Source: Yamagishiella unicocca
Taxonomy: Eukaryota > Chlorophyta > Chlorophyceae > Chlamydomonadales > Volvocaceae
Length of the DNA stretch: 64,000 nucleotides
Direction: 5' to 3'
NCBI GenBank assembly: GCA_003116995.1
Contig: BDSL01000160.1
Coordinates: forward strand, 1-64,000
The position numbers and the translations under genes are program-made. Below the pieces are notes generated by a model that saw only the letters and a program-made list of their open reading frames with translations, was not told the origin of the DNA and did not search any database. This document shows positions 34,985 to 48,500 of this stretch, piece by piece. Every line of letters begins with the position of its first letter. The first letter of the stretch is position 1.

Positions 34985-35297
34985 GCGGCCAGCCAGCTGG
35001 GCGGAGGGGGGACGAAGGCAAGCTGGACCCCGCTCCCCCAGCGGCGCGGCTGGGCGGAGGGGGGACGAAGGCAAGCTGGACCTGCCCGCTTTGTAGCTAG
35101 GTGGCCAGTCAGCTGGGCGGTGCGGTTGGTGCGCACTGATGGGTTTGGTGACGTGCTGCGTTGGTGACCGGAAGACAGGAGCACTTGGTAAAGTGCAAGG
35201 GCGCGCGAGTAATGGGCGGAAGGGGCCACAAGTGAGCGACTGCCCAGCGCTGACGGTGACATGGAAGTCAGTGACCCGTGTGGGGGCCTGCCGGGGG

Positions 35298-35349
35298 GGT
35301 TTAAGGAGAATCCGCGAATCCACGGCCGACAAACCAAGGCGGTGATAAT
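35298..35349 (-). repeat. Dispersed element, family C, inverted copy (intergenic)
   Basis: Reverse complement of the family C unit (key word aatccgcgaatccacggcc). The one clear copy found outside an intron. Confidence 0.82.
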
Positions 35350-36230
35350 GGCGGGGGGGGTTGCGAGGGGGGTTACAGAAAAGGACCGTTGACTCGACAT
35401 GGGAATTGTAGTGGGCGCATTGCGAGGGGGGGACGTCGCCCGGTGAGGTCCGTCGGATTGTTTCCGCGAGTCCCAGGCTGCGAGGTGAGGGCACGTACGG
35501 TACGTGTTGGGGCGGTGCCAGTGTAGCTGGCGGGTATAAGAGGCCAGCGGCGGGGCGGGTGGGGCAGGTGGGGAAAGCTTCTGCACGCTCTGATGAGCGC
35601 GGCTGCGCCGGCTGCGATTGCGGCGTTGGACAGCAGCGATGCTCTTAACTGGATGCAGGTGCAGGTCGGAACCTGTCCGGACCCGAACCACTCTAAACAT
35701 GGTTCATCCAACGACAGCTTTTGTGATACGAAATGGTGTTTTTGGTGTAATGGTGATGCTGTAGAACGGAAGGGCTCCGTTGGCGTTACGTTTACAGCTG
35801 CGTGCTCACGGTTGCGCGACCAGCAGTGCCGTCAGTCTTCCGGTTCGCCGAGGTGAGTTTCGTTGCGGGCATGCCCGTTAGCCACCTCTCCCTTTGTCGT
35901 CATCGTCGTCCTACAAAACTGTAGCCACCTTACGTTCCCACAAATCAATCTGTCCACGTCCTAAAAACAAGTCCTAACTAGGAACAGTGAGTCACACTCT
36001 TCACATAGTACAGTGTAGTATACCGACACGTCTCTGTCTGCCTATCTAAACGCGGATACGGGCAACCACGGGTAGAGCAATCCCTAGTAGACCTCACTCA
36101 CTTCGTTCGCGGCTATAGCGCTCAACATGGCAAGTCCGTGTTCCCACGGTCATGGGTACATACACGCACACACACACAACACGTGATAGGTACTTTGCAC
36201 CCCGTACATTCCAGCGGACGGAAGGCCCGT

Positions 36231-36235
36231 TTACA
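36231..36235 (-). promoter_or_regulatory. Probable poly(A) signal for CC2D2A
   Basis: TGTAA on the minus strand about 315 nt after the CC2D2A stop. Confidence 0.45.
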
Positions 36236-36549
36236 AGACCCGGCAACCCCGACTGCCCCATATATACGTACAGGAACGGTAACAGGTATCAACGGGAAAA
36301 AAGCACGCGGTTGGGTCGGGCAGCAGGGTGCTGCAGTAGCCCCGGACTCCCGGTTTTCATAATTTCGAATGTGCGCGCGCTTGCCCGGGCGTTGTGTCGC
36401 GGAGGAGTCGGTGTCATGTGAAAGAATGCGCTGCAGTGAAGTCATGAGGTTCGTGGCTGACGTGGCCGCGGCATCCTCGTCTCGTTCGTGTAAGATGGGA
36501 CGCGTTGCGTCGTGTATGAATAATGAGTGTACGACAGTTTGGTTAGGCT

Positions 36550-39500
36550 TCAGTTGCGAATCGCCGCCACGTAGATCCAGATGCAGCACACGAAGGCGGC
36601 CCCCAGCGGCTCGACGTAGACCGCAGTGGAGAATTTGACCTTCTCATCGGCGATACGGTGGATACCTGGAGGGGACACGCAAGCACGGGGAGGGTGTGCG
36701 GGCAGGAGCGACAGGTTGGCCTTTCTGATAAGCCACGAGGATGGCCAGGCCAAACACACACCGGCCCTGCGGGCGCCTCATTTCTTGGGCCGTCTACCCC
36801 ACTGGAATGACCATCGGCGTATTGTGCGCACGCATATCGTCTCGGTCGATCAGTTTGTTCTTGCTCATGCGCCTCTTTCAGTGTCAGGCGATGCGCCCGA
36901 TGGCTCTACCTTCTGGTCTGGGGCCCATTGTAACAGCTACTACTACTACGTATCGTCGCCCTGCACCCCGCCCTCTCAACGCGGCGCAGCTCGCCTGTGT
37001 TGGTGACCATCTCCCCCACCGCCTCCAGGTAGCGGTCGCTGAAGGACATCGCGAGGATGTGTCCGTTGACCGCCTCCGCCTTGGCCTCCGCCTTGATCCG
37101 CTGGTTGTGGCTGGCCTGCGGCCGGCAGCGCAAGGTAGGGGCGTCACGGCTGCCGTACCACCGGTCCTACAGCGGTCCTCCGAAACCACGTCATAGTCTC
37201 ACAGACAAAGTTATGGGTACACTTTCCGGCGCTTGCTTCTCCTCCTCCTCCTCATGAGATCGATACGGGTACCTCAGTCAAGAGCCGTTGGATCTGCGAC
37301 CCAGTCGGTTACGATACCGCACCTGCAGGCCCTGTATGAGCTTGTGCCGTTCCCCCAGGTAGGCGGGGGCCTCGGGGGGCCCCTTGCCGGCCGTCTCCGC
37401 CAGCTCGCCGCTGGCGGTCAGGGAGGCGGCGGCGATCTTCTCGCTTATCTGTGCGTGTTGGGCGGCAGAGCGGTTTGGACGGCATGGTCGGTTGGGCGGG
37501 AAAGTCGGGTTGGTTGGGTTGTTGGGAGGTTCCCGCAGCCTTACGTTGAAGAGAGTGGGGTCCCTGCTCGCCGTTCTGCTACCGTGACTCCCCCTAGCGG
37601 AGTACTGATAGCTGGTCAAGGCACATCCAGCAGCTGAACGACCGACCCACTCCCCTCCCCCAAAACCCGCGTGGATTCGCGGATCCTCTTATACCCCTCC
37701 AAGTCGAGTTACCGGTTCGTTTACGTAAGGCCCCCGAAACCCCACCTCGCGCATCTCCCGCAGTAGGGTCTTGAGCAGCCGGGACACCTTGTTGTCGGGT
37801 CGCGTGACGTAGGTGGCTCGCGCCTCTGCAGCAGCCAAGATCGGTGGAGCGGGGGGCAGGGCCGCCGATACACGTGTTAAGCAGCCGTCGCGAAACGTTT
37901 TGCGAACTGATGCCGCCGCCCCCCGATAACATATCCCAACAGCGTGTCGGCTCGTTCCTCGTTGGCCTCTCTGTTGCCACCGCCAACGACGTCACCGGCA
38001 CCACCACCCCACGCACCCGCAGGTGGTCCTTCCCTCCTCCTCCTCCTCCCGCCCACACTCACTGCTGACGGCCTCCTCCACCCGCTTCTCCACCCGCCCC
38101 TCCAGCTCCTCATAGAACTTGGGGGGGAGCTCCTCGTACAGCGGCGTGGTCTGCGGACGAAGGCGGCGGCGGATGGGTTTCGGAGCAAAGCAAAGAAGCG
38201 GAGCTCTGAAGCGGTTGAAGCGATACGGCGATCACACAGGACTGGTCTGGAGATGAGGAGGTTATCCCAAGTATCCCTATAACGTTGCCTGTCATGGCCA
38301 CGCTGGCGCCCCTCGCGGCGCCCTTGCAAAACACCCGCCAGCCTGTGGTATGGGGGCGGTCAGCAGCTGGCTCGGGCCCTCACCTGCAAGCTGGCTATCT
38401 CCCGGGGGGGCAGCGCCGTTCCGAAGAACGGCTGCCAGTCCTTGGCTGCGCCCAGGTTCCACTTCATCTCCCACGGCCGGCCCGTGGGCTGCGTGTTGGC
38501 CCAGATGTTGCCGGCGTGGTAGATCTGGCCCACCTGGGGCGACCGAGGGCGGCGGAAGCAAGGTGCAGTGTGTACGGCTCATCGCGAAGGGTGTGTGCGT
38601 GTGCGTATGTGTGTGTATGTGCGTGTTATAAAATGTTATTTTACCGCCAAGCCGCGAAACCCCACGCGGTGTGTGTGGTGGCGGAAGCAGGCGGAAGTAC
38701 CACCGGTAGGTTCCCCACACTACGTTGGCAGCTGGAGCAGCAACGGGGGGCTTGCAGCAAGTAGGACGATGTAGCTCCACCTCTTCCGCCAAGTAGTCGA
38801 GGCCGTCGCGCGGGACCATTGCAAGGGACCCTGTCTGGGGCGGCAGGGCGAGCCGCCGCAGACCCTGCCCCCACGCGCACCGAGCACACCCACCTCCCGC
38901 AGCTCCCCCGTGGGGTCCTTGGCCGCCACCACGCTGCCGGTCACCGGGTTCCACAGCCGCAGCAGCAGCGGGTTGAGGTCCACCGGCGGCGCGGGCTGCT
39001 GCGGCTGCGAGGGGCTGGGCAGCGGCTGGCCGGTGGTCATCACGAACTGGCTGCGGGCGCCGCAGATGGAGGTACCCACCACCACGAAGCTCTGGGAGGT
39101 GGAAAAAGGCGTGGGGGCGGGCGGAGGGGGCTCACCGGGCGGTCGAGGGGAGGGTTTTCTGTCGATGGACGAGGGTGCAGCTGCAGTACCCGTGTACTGG
39201 GATGGATGTCTGGGGCATTGACGTCGTACATGATGGCACGTGCGCGTGCGAGGGAAGCACGGCTGTGTGCCTACCCCCCCGGCCCCCCACCTCTGCCCTC
39301 GCGGGCCCCCCTCCGCCGCACCTGCAGCCCCAGCTGCAAGAAGTATCCGACCAGCAGGTGCGCGTGCTCCTCGAAGTCGCCCCCGCTGAGGTGCAGGAAC
39401 TCCGCGTTGGAGGTCCAGATGTCGTTGCGCCGCTTCTGGATGCCCACGTCCTCCATGTACGGCACCTGCAATGGCCACGGCAGCCAACATCTGGAGTTCA

Positions 39501-42500
39501 GGACCCGGACGTTGGCTGCGAGCTGACGTGGCCCGCAGCCTTCCTCGCTCCCCCAGCCAACCCCGCGTGAAGACGATTCCAATGTGTGTGCCCCGTGGCG
39601 GCTAGTTCTCGGTGGCAGGCCTGCAACTTTCCTCCCCCTCCCTCCACCCCGTACGCCAATCCCTGCGGTGTCGCCGACCAAGGCAGCTACTGCTCCGCCG
39701 TCGTCGCGTCTGACTCCCTCCCTCCCTCCACGGGTCTTCCTCGAAACCTCCCTCCCTCCCTCCTGACCCGACCCGGCCCCCAAAGCGGTTCCACACTTAC
39801 GTGCGCCACGAAGCGGGCCACCTTGATCATGAGCGCCTCCACGCCGCCCGCTGCCGCCACGTTGCCCCCCGCCGACGCGAGCTGCGCCAGCGGCGGCGGC
39901 AGCTGCGTGGGCGCCACGTAGCGGCACACCAGCACCGCCGCACCGTCCGCATCCACCGCCATTACCTGGGGTGTGGAGGCCCGAATGGAGGAGAGCATCA
40001 GCAGGCGGGGCAGCGTCAGCAGGTGGGGCAGCGTCAGCAGGTGAAGCAACAGCAGCGAAGGGAAGGGATAGCTTTAAAATTGGGGCGGCGGGTAGGGGAC
40101 GTATCGGAGCGGCGCAGGGTCCCCCATCGGGCCCTCCCTTGCAGGCAAGTCCATCGTCCCGGCTCCCGCCAGCCTGCGCACACCGATGGAAGACTGCTAC
40201 GGGGTGGCATCACGGGCCCGTTGGTTCGGCCAGCAGGTGTCCCTGGCTGCTCCCAGCCCGGGCCGGCCGCACCTTGAGCACCCGGGACCGGCACTGGGGC
40301 CGCGCCAGCAGCGCCGCCAGCCACCTCTGCGTGTGCCGGTTGACCTGCCCCTGCTCGGAGCTGGTGATCCGCTCGTCCAGCTCGCCGGCGGGTGCCGCCA
40401 GGCGCGGCCGCATGGTGAGGTGGATGGTGATGGTGGCGGGCCGGTCGCTCGTCTGCAGCGGAGGGGAGGGGGGAGCAGGGCAGGAGGTTGGGGGGCTGGG
40501 GTTCGGCGGTGGTGGTGCGGGAGGAAGCCTGCTGGTCTAGGCGTGAGACGGTGGTGCTGCTGGTGCAGAAGGAAGCCTGCTGGTCTAGGCGTGAGACGGG
40601 GCAGTGCGTGTGCGTGTATGTGGCTGCAATGGTGCAAGGGAACGGGAAGAGGCAAGGGAAGGCGAGGGGCAGGTGGGAGGTTCGGACGTGGCCTGTCCAG
40701 GAGGAGGTATCGCGCGGGTGGGCGCGACCTGGCTGGTGGTGCACCCACCTGCACGTAGCCCAGCACAACGGGCGGCGCCTCCAGCTTGAACGTCCCCTCC
40801 AGCGCCTGGACCATCGCGGGTGGGTGCCGTTGGTTTGTTAGTTGGTTAGTTAACGTTGGCGAGGTGCAGTTTGGGGCCCCCGTGAGGTTACGTCCCATGG
40901 GTGAATAGAACCCTTCTCCCTGGCCTCGCACTGTTAACGTCCTCGCCCTACGCCGTTAGTCCAGTACAGCCGACAGAGAATCCGTTTTGCTTTCCGTGCA
41001 TCTTGCCTCCTTATAGCCCCAAGTCGGCCAGGTATCAGTGCCCCAGCCGGCGCCTGCGAGCTGGACGTCACGGCCACTCCCTGGCTGCGCTGCTCCCCCC
41101 CTCCTCCCACGTCTTTCGTATCCTCAACCCAGTTCTCCAGCATGCATCTCAAAAACGTCTGTTCTAAACGGTCTTTTCTCGCATCCACGGGTCTTCCTCG
41201 AAACCCCTCCTCCCACCTGCAGCTGGTATACGGCCGACAGCGGCACCCGGATGCATCCCAGGAAGCGCCTCTCGCGCTCCGGCAGCCGCACGGGGTCGCT
41301 CACGTCGTCGTCCCTGCAGCGGCAACAGTAGCAACAGCGGCAACAGTGGCACCAGCGGCAACAGTGGCAACAGCGGCAGCAGCAACCATGTCATACGGCG
41401 CCGCAAGAGGACAGCTGCAACAGCAGCAACCATCACTACGAGGACGTCACACGGCGGCAGCAGCCGCGGCAGGAGTAGCTCGTTTCGACAGGGCGGGATG
41501 CTGGGTGTGCGACGCCTGGCGGACTGACTCCGGACAACCCCGGGCAGGGTAGCGAGGAATGACTGGGGGAATGTCGCGTCTGTCGTACATTGCGCGCTCG
41601 CGGCCGCGGAATACGGGTATACGGGGAATGCGGAATACCGAAGGGGGGATCTTACGCTGGCCTTCGCCTCCGGGCGGTTGCTTCGGTTGGCTCCACGATG
41701 AGCTCGTCAAAGACGTTGAAGGTGATGAGGTCCGTGTTCTCCTGCGCGGCGCAGAGAGACATACCGCAACAAGGCGGCGAAGGCGAGGGTGATCAGGCTG
41801 CGGCCAGGGAGCCGCCCCTTGCACACATGAAGTTGCCCCCTAGCCAGCCCGACAGCCTCTAACCCCACCTCCTGCAGAGCTTGCAGAGCTTTTTTCTCCT
41901 CACTTTACGCCACGTTGTGCTAACCGGGTTTCGAACCCTTGCACACACCTGCAGGGCGCTGGGGCTGGGCTCCAGGCCGGAGCCGTCCTCCGCGCCCTGC
42001 TGCTGCTTGTCGCCGCCGTCGTTCCGAAACACATCCAAGTCCACCTGAACGGCGCCGTGTTGAAGCGGGATAGGGTCAGAGTCAGGGGGCACAGCAGCAG
42101 CCGCAGACCCACCACGTGCCTTCCAGCGCACCACCAACCCCGTGAACCACAGAAGCATCCCGTCGGCCGTTAACCACAGAAGCATTCCGTCGGCCGTTAA
42201 CCAGCCTCCCCCTGCTTCACTCCGCCTGCCGCCCTGCGCGCTATATTCCCCTCCTACCTGCTCGTTGAATAGCGGGAATTCCCCCGGCACGGCAACGGTC
42301 CGCTCCACCAGCCTCCGAAACCGGATCTCCACGAAGCAGTTGCGCTGCTGCGCCAGCTTGTCAGGTGCGCCCGAAGGCACCTCGTCCTCCGGCTCGTCGT
42401 CGTCACCAGCGCGCCCGGCGCGGCGTGGGGGCCGGCGCCGGTTGCGGTCGTTGGTGTCGGCGGTCTCGGTCATTCGCGCGGGCAGGTTGGCTGCGCGCTG

Positions 42501-45500
42501 CACGGTGACCATGAGCTTGGTCTCCTCGGGGACGGAGGTCATGAAGGTCTTAATCTGCGCGGGACATCAGGCGGAGGGTGGCGAGAAGACCCGGTTACAC
42601 GACATAGGATCGAGGGGGATGGCAAAAATATCCGGTCTTGCATGACATAGGACATAGGAGACGGGACACAGCGTTGCCTTCCCTCTGCCGGTATCATTAT
42701 GGGCAGAAAGGCAGGAGGCAGCTAGTGAGGCTGGAGCCGTCGCGGCTATGGATCCCCAAGTGGGGGGGGCGGCATGACCCAGGCGGGGGTTACAATAATA
42801 GACTCGATAACGCGACCCAGGCGGGGGGGGGTTGACTCAGCGGGGCAGCCCGCGAGCGCCATAGCCGTGGCCTGCGGAGGGTGGGCCGCACCGTGCGCCC
42901 CTATTCTAATAGGCCACCGACACAGAACGCTAGTCCCCATGCCGCACCGTGCACCCAGCTTCCTGTGTGCCCGCACGCTGACAGGCCTCCCCCGGGCGGC
43001 GCTGAGCCGCAACGCACCAGCTTCCTGGCCCTCTTGAGCGGCCTCCTCGGCGCCAGCAGCTGCGTCAGCACCGCCAGCTCCAGCTTGAACTGCGGCAGCG
43101 GCGCGTCGTTGACCACGTCCTCGGTGCGGAAGCGCCGAGCCATCATGAGCCCGCCGGCCATGCGGGCGGCGGCGGCGCGCACCCTCAGCGCGAAGGAGCG
43201 GATGCGCTCCTCCCGCTCCTTGATGGCGTTGGTCAGCAGCGCACCTGGGTTGAGGGGTGTATGACAACGGGTGTTAATTCGCTGCTTAGCATATGTCAAT
43301 GTACAGCGAAGCTGCGGGGAAAACCACGGAAATATGTGTGTATGTGTATTGAGTGTGAGGGGCCCGGGGTGTGTGTGTGTGTGTGGTGAAGAAAACAAAC
43401 ACAGAGTGAAGGGGCGTCCATGGTGGCCAAGCGCTCGCGAAGCCCTCCCCTCCCTCGTCAGCAGCGCACCACCCCTCCCCGCTTCCCGCAGCCGCTTCCC
43501 CCCTCACCGATCTGCAGCTGCATGGCCTTCTCGTGCCGGGCCATCATGACCCTCGCCAGCGCCATCTGCGTGCCCTCGCTGGCCTCCTCCAGTATCGCCA
43601 GCTGGTCCAGGTACTGGTTGTCTAGCTTGTTCGTCTCCTCGGCGCTCAGGGGGGCAGGGATGGCCACGGAGCGGACGCCTGGTGGTGAGGTGGTTCGGGT
43701 TGATTCGGGGTGTGAGAGGAAGCCCATGGGTCGGCGCTGGAAAGGAAAGCCGATTAGGAGACGTTTGGTAGGAAGGTAGGGGTAGCGGCAGGGGTGTGGT
43801 GGGGAGGGTGGTGCTGGAGGTGCGGCGCTGTGGTGACCTAACCTCGCAGCCCGCATGCGCCTGAGCAGGCAGCCCGCAGGCGCCTGAGCAGTCAGGCGCG
43901 AGCGCGCCGACCCGCTCCAGCCCTCAGCCTCGCTTACCCTTGAGCAGGGACTTGTCCGGTGCGCGGTAGATGCCGGTCTGCCAGCGGCGCGCCAGCACGT
44001 TCATGCGCTTGTCGGCCGCACGGTCCTCCTGCGGGTGAGGGCGGGGAGCACACGTGTGGGCGGGCATGCATCGGAAGGTGGGGGTCTGGACCCCGGGGGC
44101 AGGGCTGGAGTGCTACGTAAGCCGGGGTGTGCTGCCGGTGAGTGACTGACGAGAGGAAATATGTTGCTTGACAGTTACTACACCTTCCAAGCACCGGTTT
44201 TATGGTGCCAGCTTTGGTGGCCACGTCAGCGATAGCCTCAGGCCGAGGCACCCGCATGATGGAACGATGGCGCCCGTCCTCATGTGCGCCCTTGGGCCCC
44301 AGCCCAGGGGCTCACAGGACCCAGGCACCGTCCAGCACCCCCCTCCCGGGTCCACGGTCAACGGTTCTCACCCCCCCTCCCGGGTCCATCGCCTTCACCG
44401 CCCTCGGTTTGTCGGCCGTGGATCCGCGGATTCATTCACCAAACCCCCGTGGTATCGGTCCTTATGCCACCCCGCCACCACCCCGCACGCACCCGCATGG
44501 CCACGTCCGGGAAGATGTCCAGCCGGAACAGGTTCCCCAGGGCGCTTGCGTTGGCCTCGTGCGTCTTGAGCAGCTCCAGGAGGGGCGCGTTGCGCGGGTC
44601 GTTGGGGTCGATCACGTGCTCGCTCAGCCAGCGCATGATCTGTGCGCGGTTGGCCTGGGGAGGGGAGACGGGCGCCGGGGAATGCGGAAGGTGTGTGTTA
44701 GTTGGGCGGTACTGGGCAACAACCTCTTCACAAGGGCGCTAACTGGTAACCCTGCACCCGCCTACCTCCGCACTCGGCCTGGGAAGAAAGGAAAAAAAAC
44801 AGTAAGTCGGGGTTGGTCGTCCCTACGGGCCTGCCTGCCACAACACCCTGCCACGGTGCCACACGCACCTTTCCGCCGATCCGCTCCGCGGCCCTCCTCA
44901 ACATGCGGTCTATCGGCACCGACGGGCGCGGCGGCATCAGGTTCTTGCCCGCCTCGATGTCCGACCAGCCCGGCGCCAGCGGCCCAGCCTGCTGCCCCCG
45001 ATCGGCCAGCGGGTTCTCGTACGTGGCCATGGCCTTATCGTACGTGGCCATGGCGTTGGGCTGCACTGTGTCTGCAAGGCGGCTGCCGGCGACGGCGCGA
45101 TCAGAGACCCAGCCGCATCGCACGTACAACACGCCGGAGGGAAACACCGTGTTGTAGTTGTACGCGGCGTCCTGGAAGTTGCTGCGGGGCGAGAGAGGGG
45201 CGCGTTGGGTGGATGGGCTGGTTGATGGGGGTTACAATAAAAGAACCGGTAACGCGACTGGGGAAATGTAGTTGGTGCATAGCCTTCAGACACCGGGACG
45301 TGCGCGAGGGGGGTTCGAGGGAAACCCGTGGATGTCCGAAAAAACCGTTTAGAATAGACGTTTTGAGATGCATGCTGGAGAACTGGGTTGGGGATACTAA
45401 AGGGTGGATGGGCGGGGGGGGGCTGATGAGGAAACGCGTAGGTCGGGCGAGGAGGCGGGAGGCGACCGTCCCATCTCCGAAACGCCGTGCGTGTATTTGG

Positions 45501-48500
45501 CAGACACTTACCTGTGTCCCCGCGATACCTCTTCCCTCCAACCCAACACTGCTTACGCCTGTCCCACCCCCCACCCCCCGGTCTTCCTCAAAGCCCCGCC
45601 CCGAAGCCGTAACCCCTCCACCAACCCGCCGTACGCTCCACCCACGAACCCGAAGCCGGAATGCCCTCCCGCCCCAGCTAGTAGCTTCACGTACCTGTCC
45701 GGCATGAGCGGTAGGGGCCCCGGCCCGTCGGTGGCCAGCCGCGGCCGGAAGGGAGTCATCGCCGTGAACTGGTAGGGCCGCGCCACTGCGTCCACGTGCG
45801 GGCTGCCAGCCAGGCCAGGGACGGCGATGAACACCTGAGTGCGGCGCGAAACACCCACGTGGGGGGAGGCCTTAGGAAAATCCGCGAATCCACGGCCGAC
45901 GAGCCAAGGCGGTGAAGGTGGCGGTCCAGAAGAGACGGGAGGCGAGTAACGTGGGGGAAGGGTCAGCGGCGGCCGCAGTGCTGGGATAGAGACAAGCGGT
46001 TTGGTAGGGCGCCGGGCGGTGGGATGAGCTTGTGAGTCGTGATGCTGGCGCCTGGGCCCAAGCCCCAGGGTTTTAGGGCTTTCAGTGGCTGCGCAGGAAG
46101 GATAGGGCCCCTCAAACCCTAAGCCCGACCCACCAACCCAATGAGACGTACCCGGCCTATGTAACTGTCCCGCAGCGTGTGGCGCTCGAAGAGCATGGCG
46201 CTCATGGTCTCCGGGAAGTGCGATATCTGGATGCTGCGGGGGCGCCGACACGGGGTGGAAGAAAGGGAGGGGTCCGTCAGGTTCAGGTTGGGGGGGGTGC
46301 ACACTCGCTGCCGCCGCGGTGCGGCTTTGCGGCGCGACGAGGAACACGGTGGCCACGTTTACGACATGGCAAGTAAGGCCCGTAAGGCCGACCAAGCTGG
46401 GAGCACTATCCCCGAAGCAGCGTGCAGGGCGGGCGACTGGGAGGGGGCCCTGCCACAGCCGGTGCTGCTGCTGCCGCGGTCGCTAGGTGACTCACGTGAA
46501 GGAGGCCTTGAAGTTGCCCACGAAGCCGTCGCCGAGCAGGGCCACGTCCGAGGAGTCGACATAGTGCCCGTTCACGAAGAGTTTGACGATATACCTGCGC
46601 GGCGGGTGTGGTGGAAGTGGGGGTTGCACCGGGCGCAAGAAACAGGAGCCCAGGGGGGAGCGAGGAGCAGGGGCGCTGCGCTGGCGCCGTGCAAGCAGGT
46701 GGGGCTGGCTGGAGCAGGTGGGGCAGAGCTGGCTGGCTGGAGCAGGTGGGGCTGGCTGATGCCAAGACGGGGGCTGGTTGGAGCTGATGTCAAGCCGCCC
46801 TAGGGAGTCAGCAGGACAGCTGCAGCAAGCTACGCATATTAGTGAACCTCTTTGACAATTGTCACCCTGGCCACCAAATCGACCTGCTCTATGTGTTTCT
46901 AACCGATGATTACACACAGGATAGGCGACGGGTTCGCACCACCTGGGACCTGCTACTGCTCCCGAGGCGACGGGTTCGCACCACCTGGGACCTGCTACTG
47001 CTCCCGAGGCGACGGGTTCGCACCACCCGGGGCCTGCTACTGCTTCCCTACCTGCCCTTGCCCCCATGTTTGAGGGTGGGCTTGGGGGGAGGCGGCTGCA
47101 GGGATGATACGGCGGCGCCCAGGGGCATCTGGGCATGACCCATCTGCGGCATCTGCTGCTGCGTTGAGTCCTTTTCGACGACGGTCAGAACCGGCACCAG
47201 GTAGGGCATCCGGCTCACATAGATCTGCGATGCGGACGGGGAGGCAGGGAAAGTCGGCGAACCGGCAGGGAGGAACGGCATCACTCTCAACATACCTCGC
47301 CCTCCGTAGTTTCCGCCCACGCACCTCGCCCTTCTGGACCTTCTCTGCGGCCTTGAGCTGCAGCTCAAGCAGCTCCTCGTTCGTCATGGAGACACGCCGC
47401 GGCGCCCGCCCCACCAGCGACGCCTGCTCCTCCAGCTCCTTATGGACGGGGTCCTCGGGGTCTGCGGACGGCCGGTTCTGCAGAGCGGGGGAGAGCGGCG
47501 CAGCGAGGTCGGCGGTTCGATCCCGGCAAGGGACACTCGTATCACAACTCTGCAACGTGCCACGTCCATCCTCTGAACGCGCAAGTCCCTACCCTCCCCT
47601 TCCCTCGCTGTTGTGCCCTGCACGCGCTGAGGCGTAGCTGCGGGGGCTCCTACCTTGAGCAGCTCCAGTCGCACGTGGAGGTCCGCCAGGATGGCCGCGT
47701 GAGAGGCGCACATGCACTCGCAGCGACGCAGGCGGAACGCGTAGGGCCTGGCCGCAGCGGCCTGCTGGCCCATGAGGCCCGGGCCGAAGAGCCCCGGGCC
47801 GGGCGCTGGCCCCAGCCCCACCGCCGCGTTGGCGCTGACGTACGGCAGCGGCAGGTCCGCCAGCTCCGGAACCGGGAGGGGCTCCGGGAACTTGGCTAGG
47901 CCGGCGATGTCCTCCATCTCCGCCGCCACCAGCAGCGCGTCCAGCCTCTCCCGCGTGAGGACGCCCTGATCGCGCCGCCGGAGGGCAGAGGGCGGAGGAG
48001 TGAGGTGTTTTAAAACGAAGCAAGCAAGCGAGATCCAAGGCCAACTGGGAGCGAAGTGTGTGCGGGGTTGCAGATGGGGACAGGGTGCGGGTGCAGCTGC
48101 GAGTGGCCGAGAGGAGTTACAAGGTGCAGGGCGGGAGGGCAGGGCGGGGGGATTGCATGGGGGGCAGGCAGGGCGGGAGCGATGCAGCGAGGGAGGGCAG
48201 GGAACAGGTCCCCGCGCGCCACTGACCTGCTGCCAGGCCATCTCCAGGGGCTGCCTCGTGAGCACGGTGAGCTCCAGGTGGGTCAGCGAATAGCCCTGCT
48301 GCTGCCGTACGCCCACGAGCTGGGAGAACAGCTGCTCCATCGAGCGCACGGTGCGTGTCAGCAGCACCTCCTCCTCCTCCTTCAGCTGCCGCATCTCCGC
48401 CACCTGCGCGGCGGAGGGTGAGGCAGCGGCGGGGGGCGAGGCAGCCAGGGTGAAGATGCGCGGCCGCATGCCACTGCCGCAGAGGTGACCTAGTCCATCG

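Larger units (their letters stand above)
34985..36549. other. Convergent 3' region between kinesin and CC2D2A genes
   Basis: 1.56 kb between two facing stop codons. Probable poly(A) words: TGTAA at 35746-35750 (plus, kinesin) and at 36235-36231 (minus, CC2D2A). An 87-codon open frame at 35593-35856 (MSAAAPAAIAALDSSDALNW, then seven Cys) has no recognised family and lies within the presumed kinesin 3' UTR. Confidence 0.6.

Noticed and set aside
44763..44776. A 13-nt micro-exon (GCCGAGTGCGGAG) between CC2D2A exons 15 and 16
   Set aside because: It has an acceptor and donor but would break the phase; direct joining of 44869 to 44654 is in frame and fits the family.
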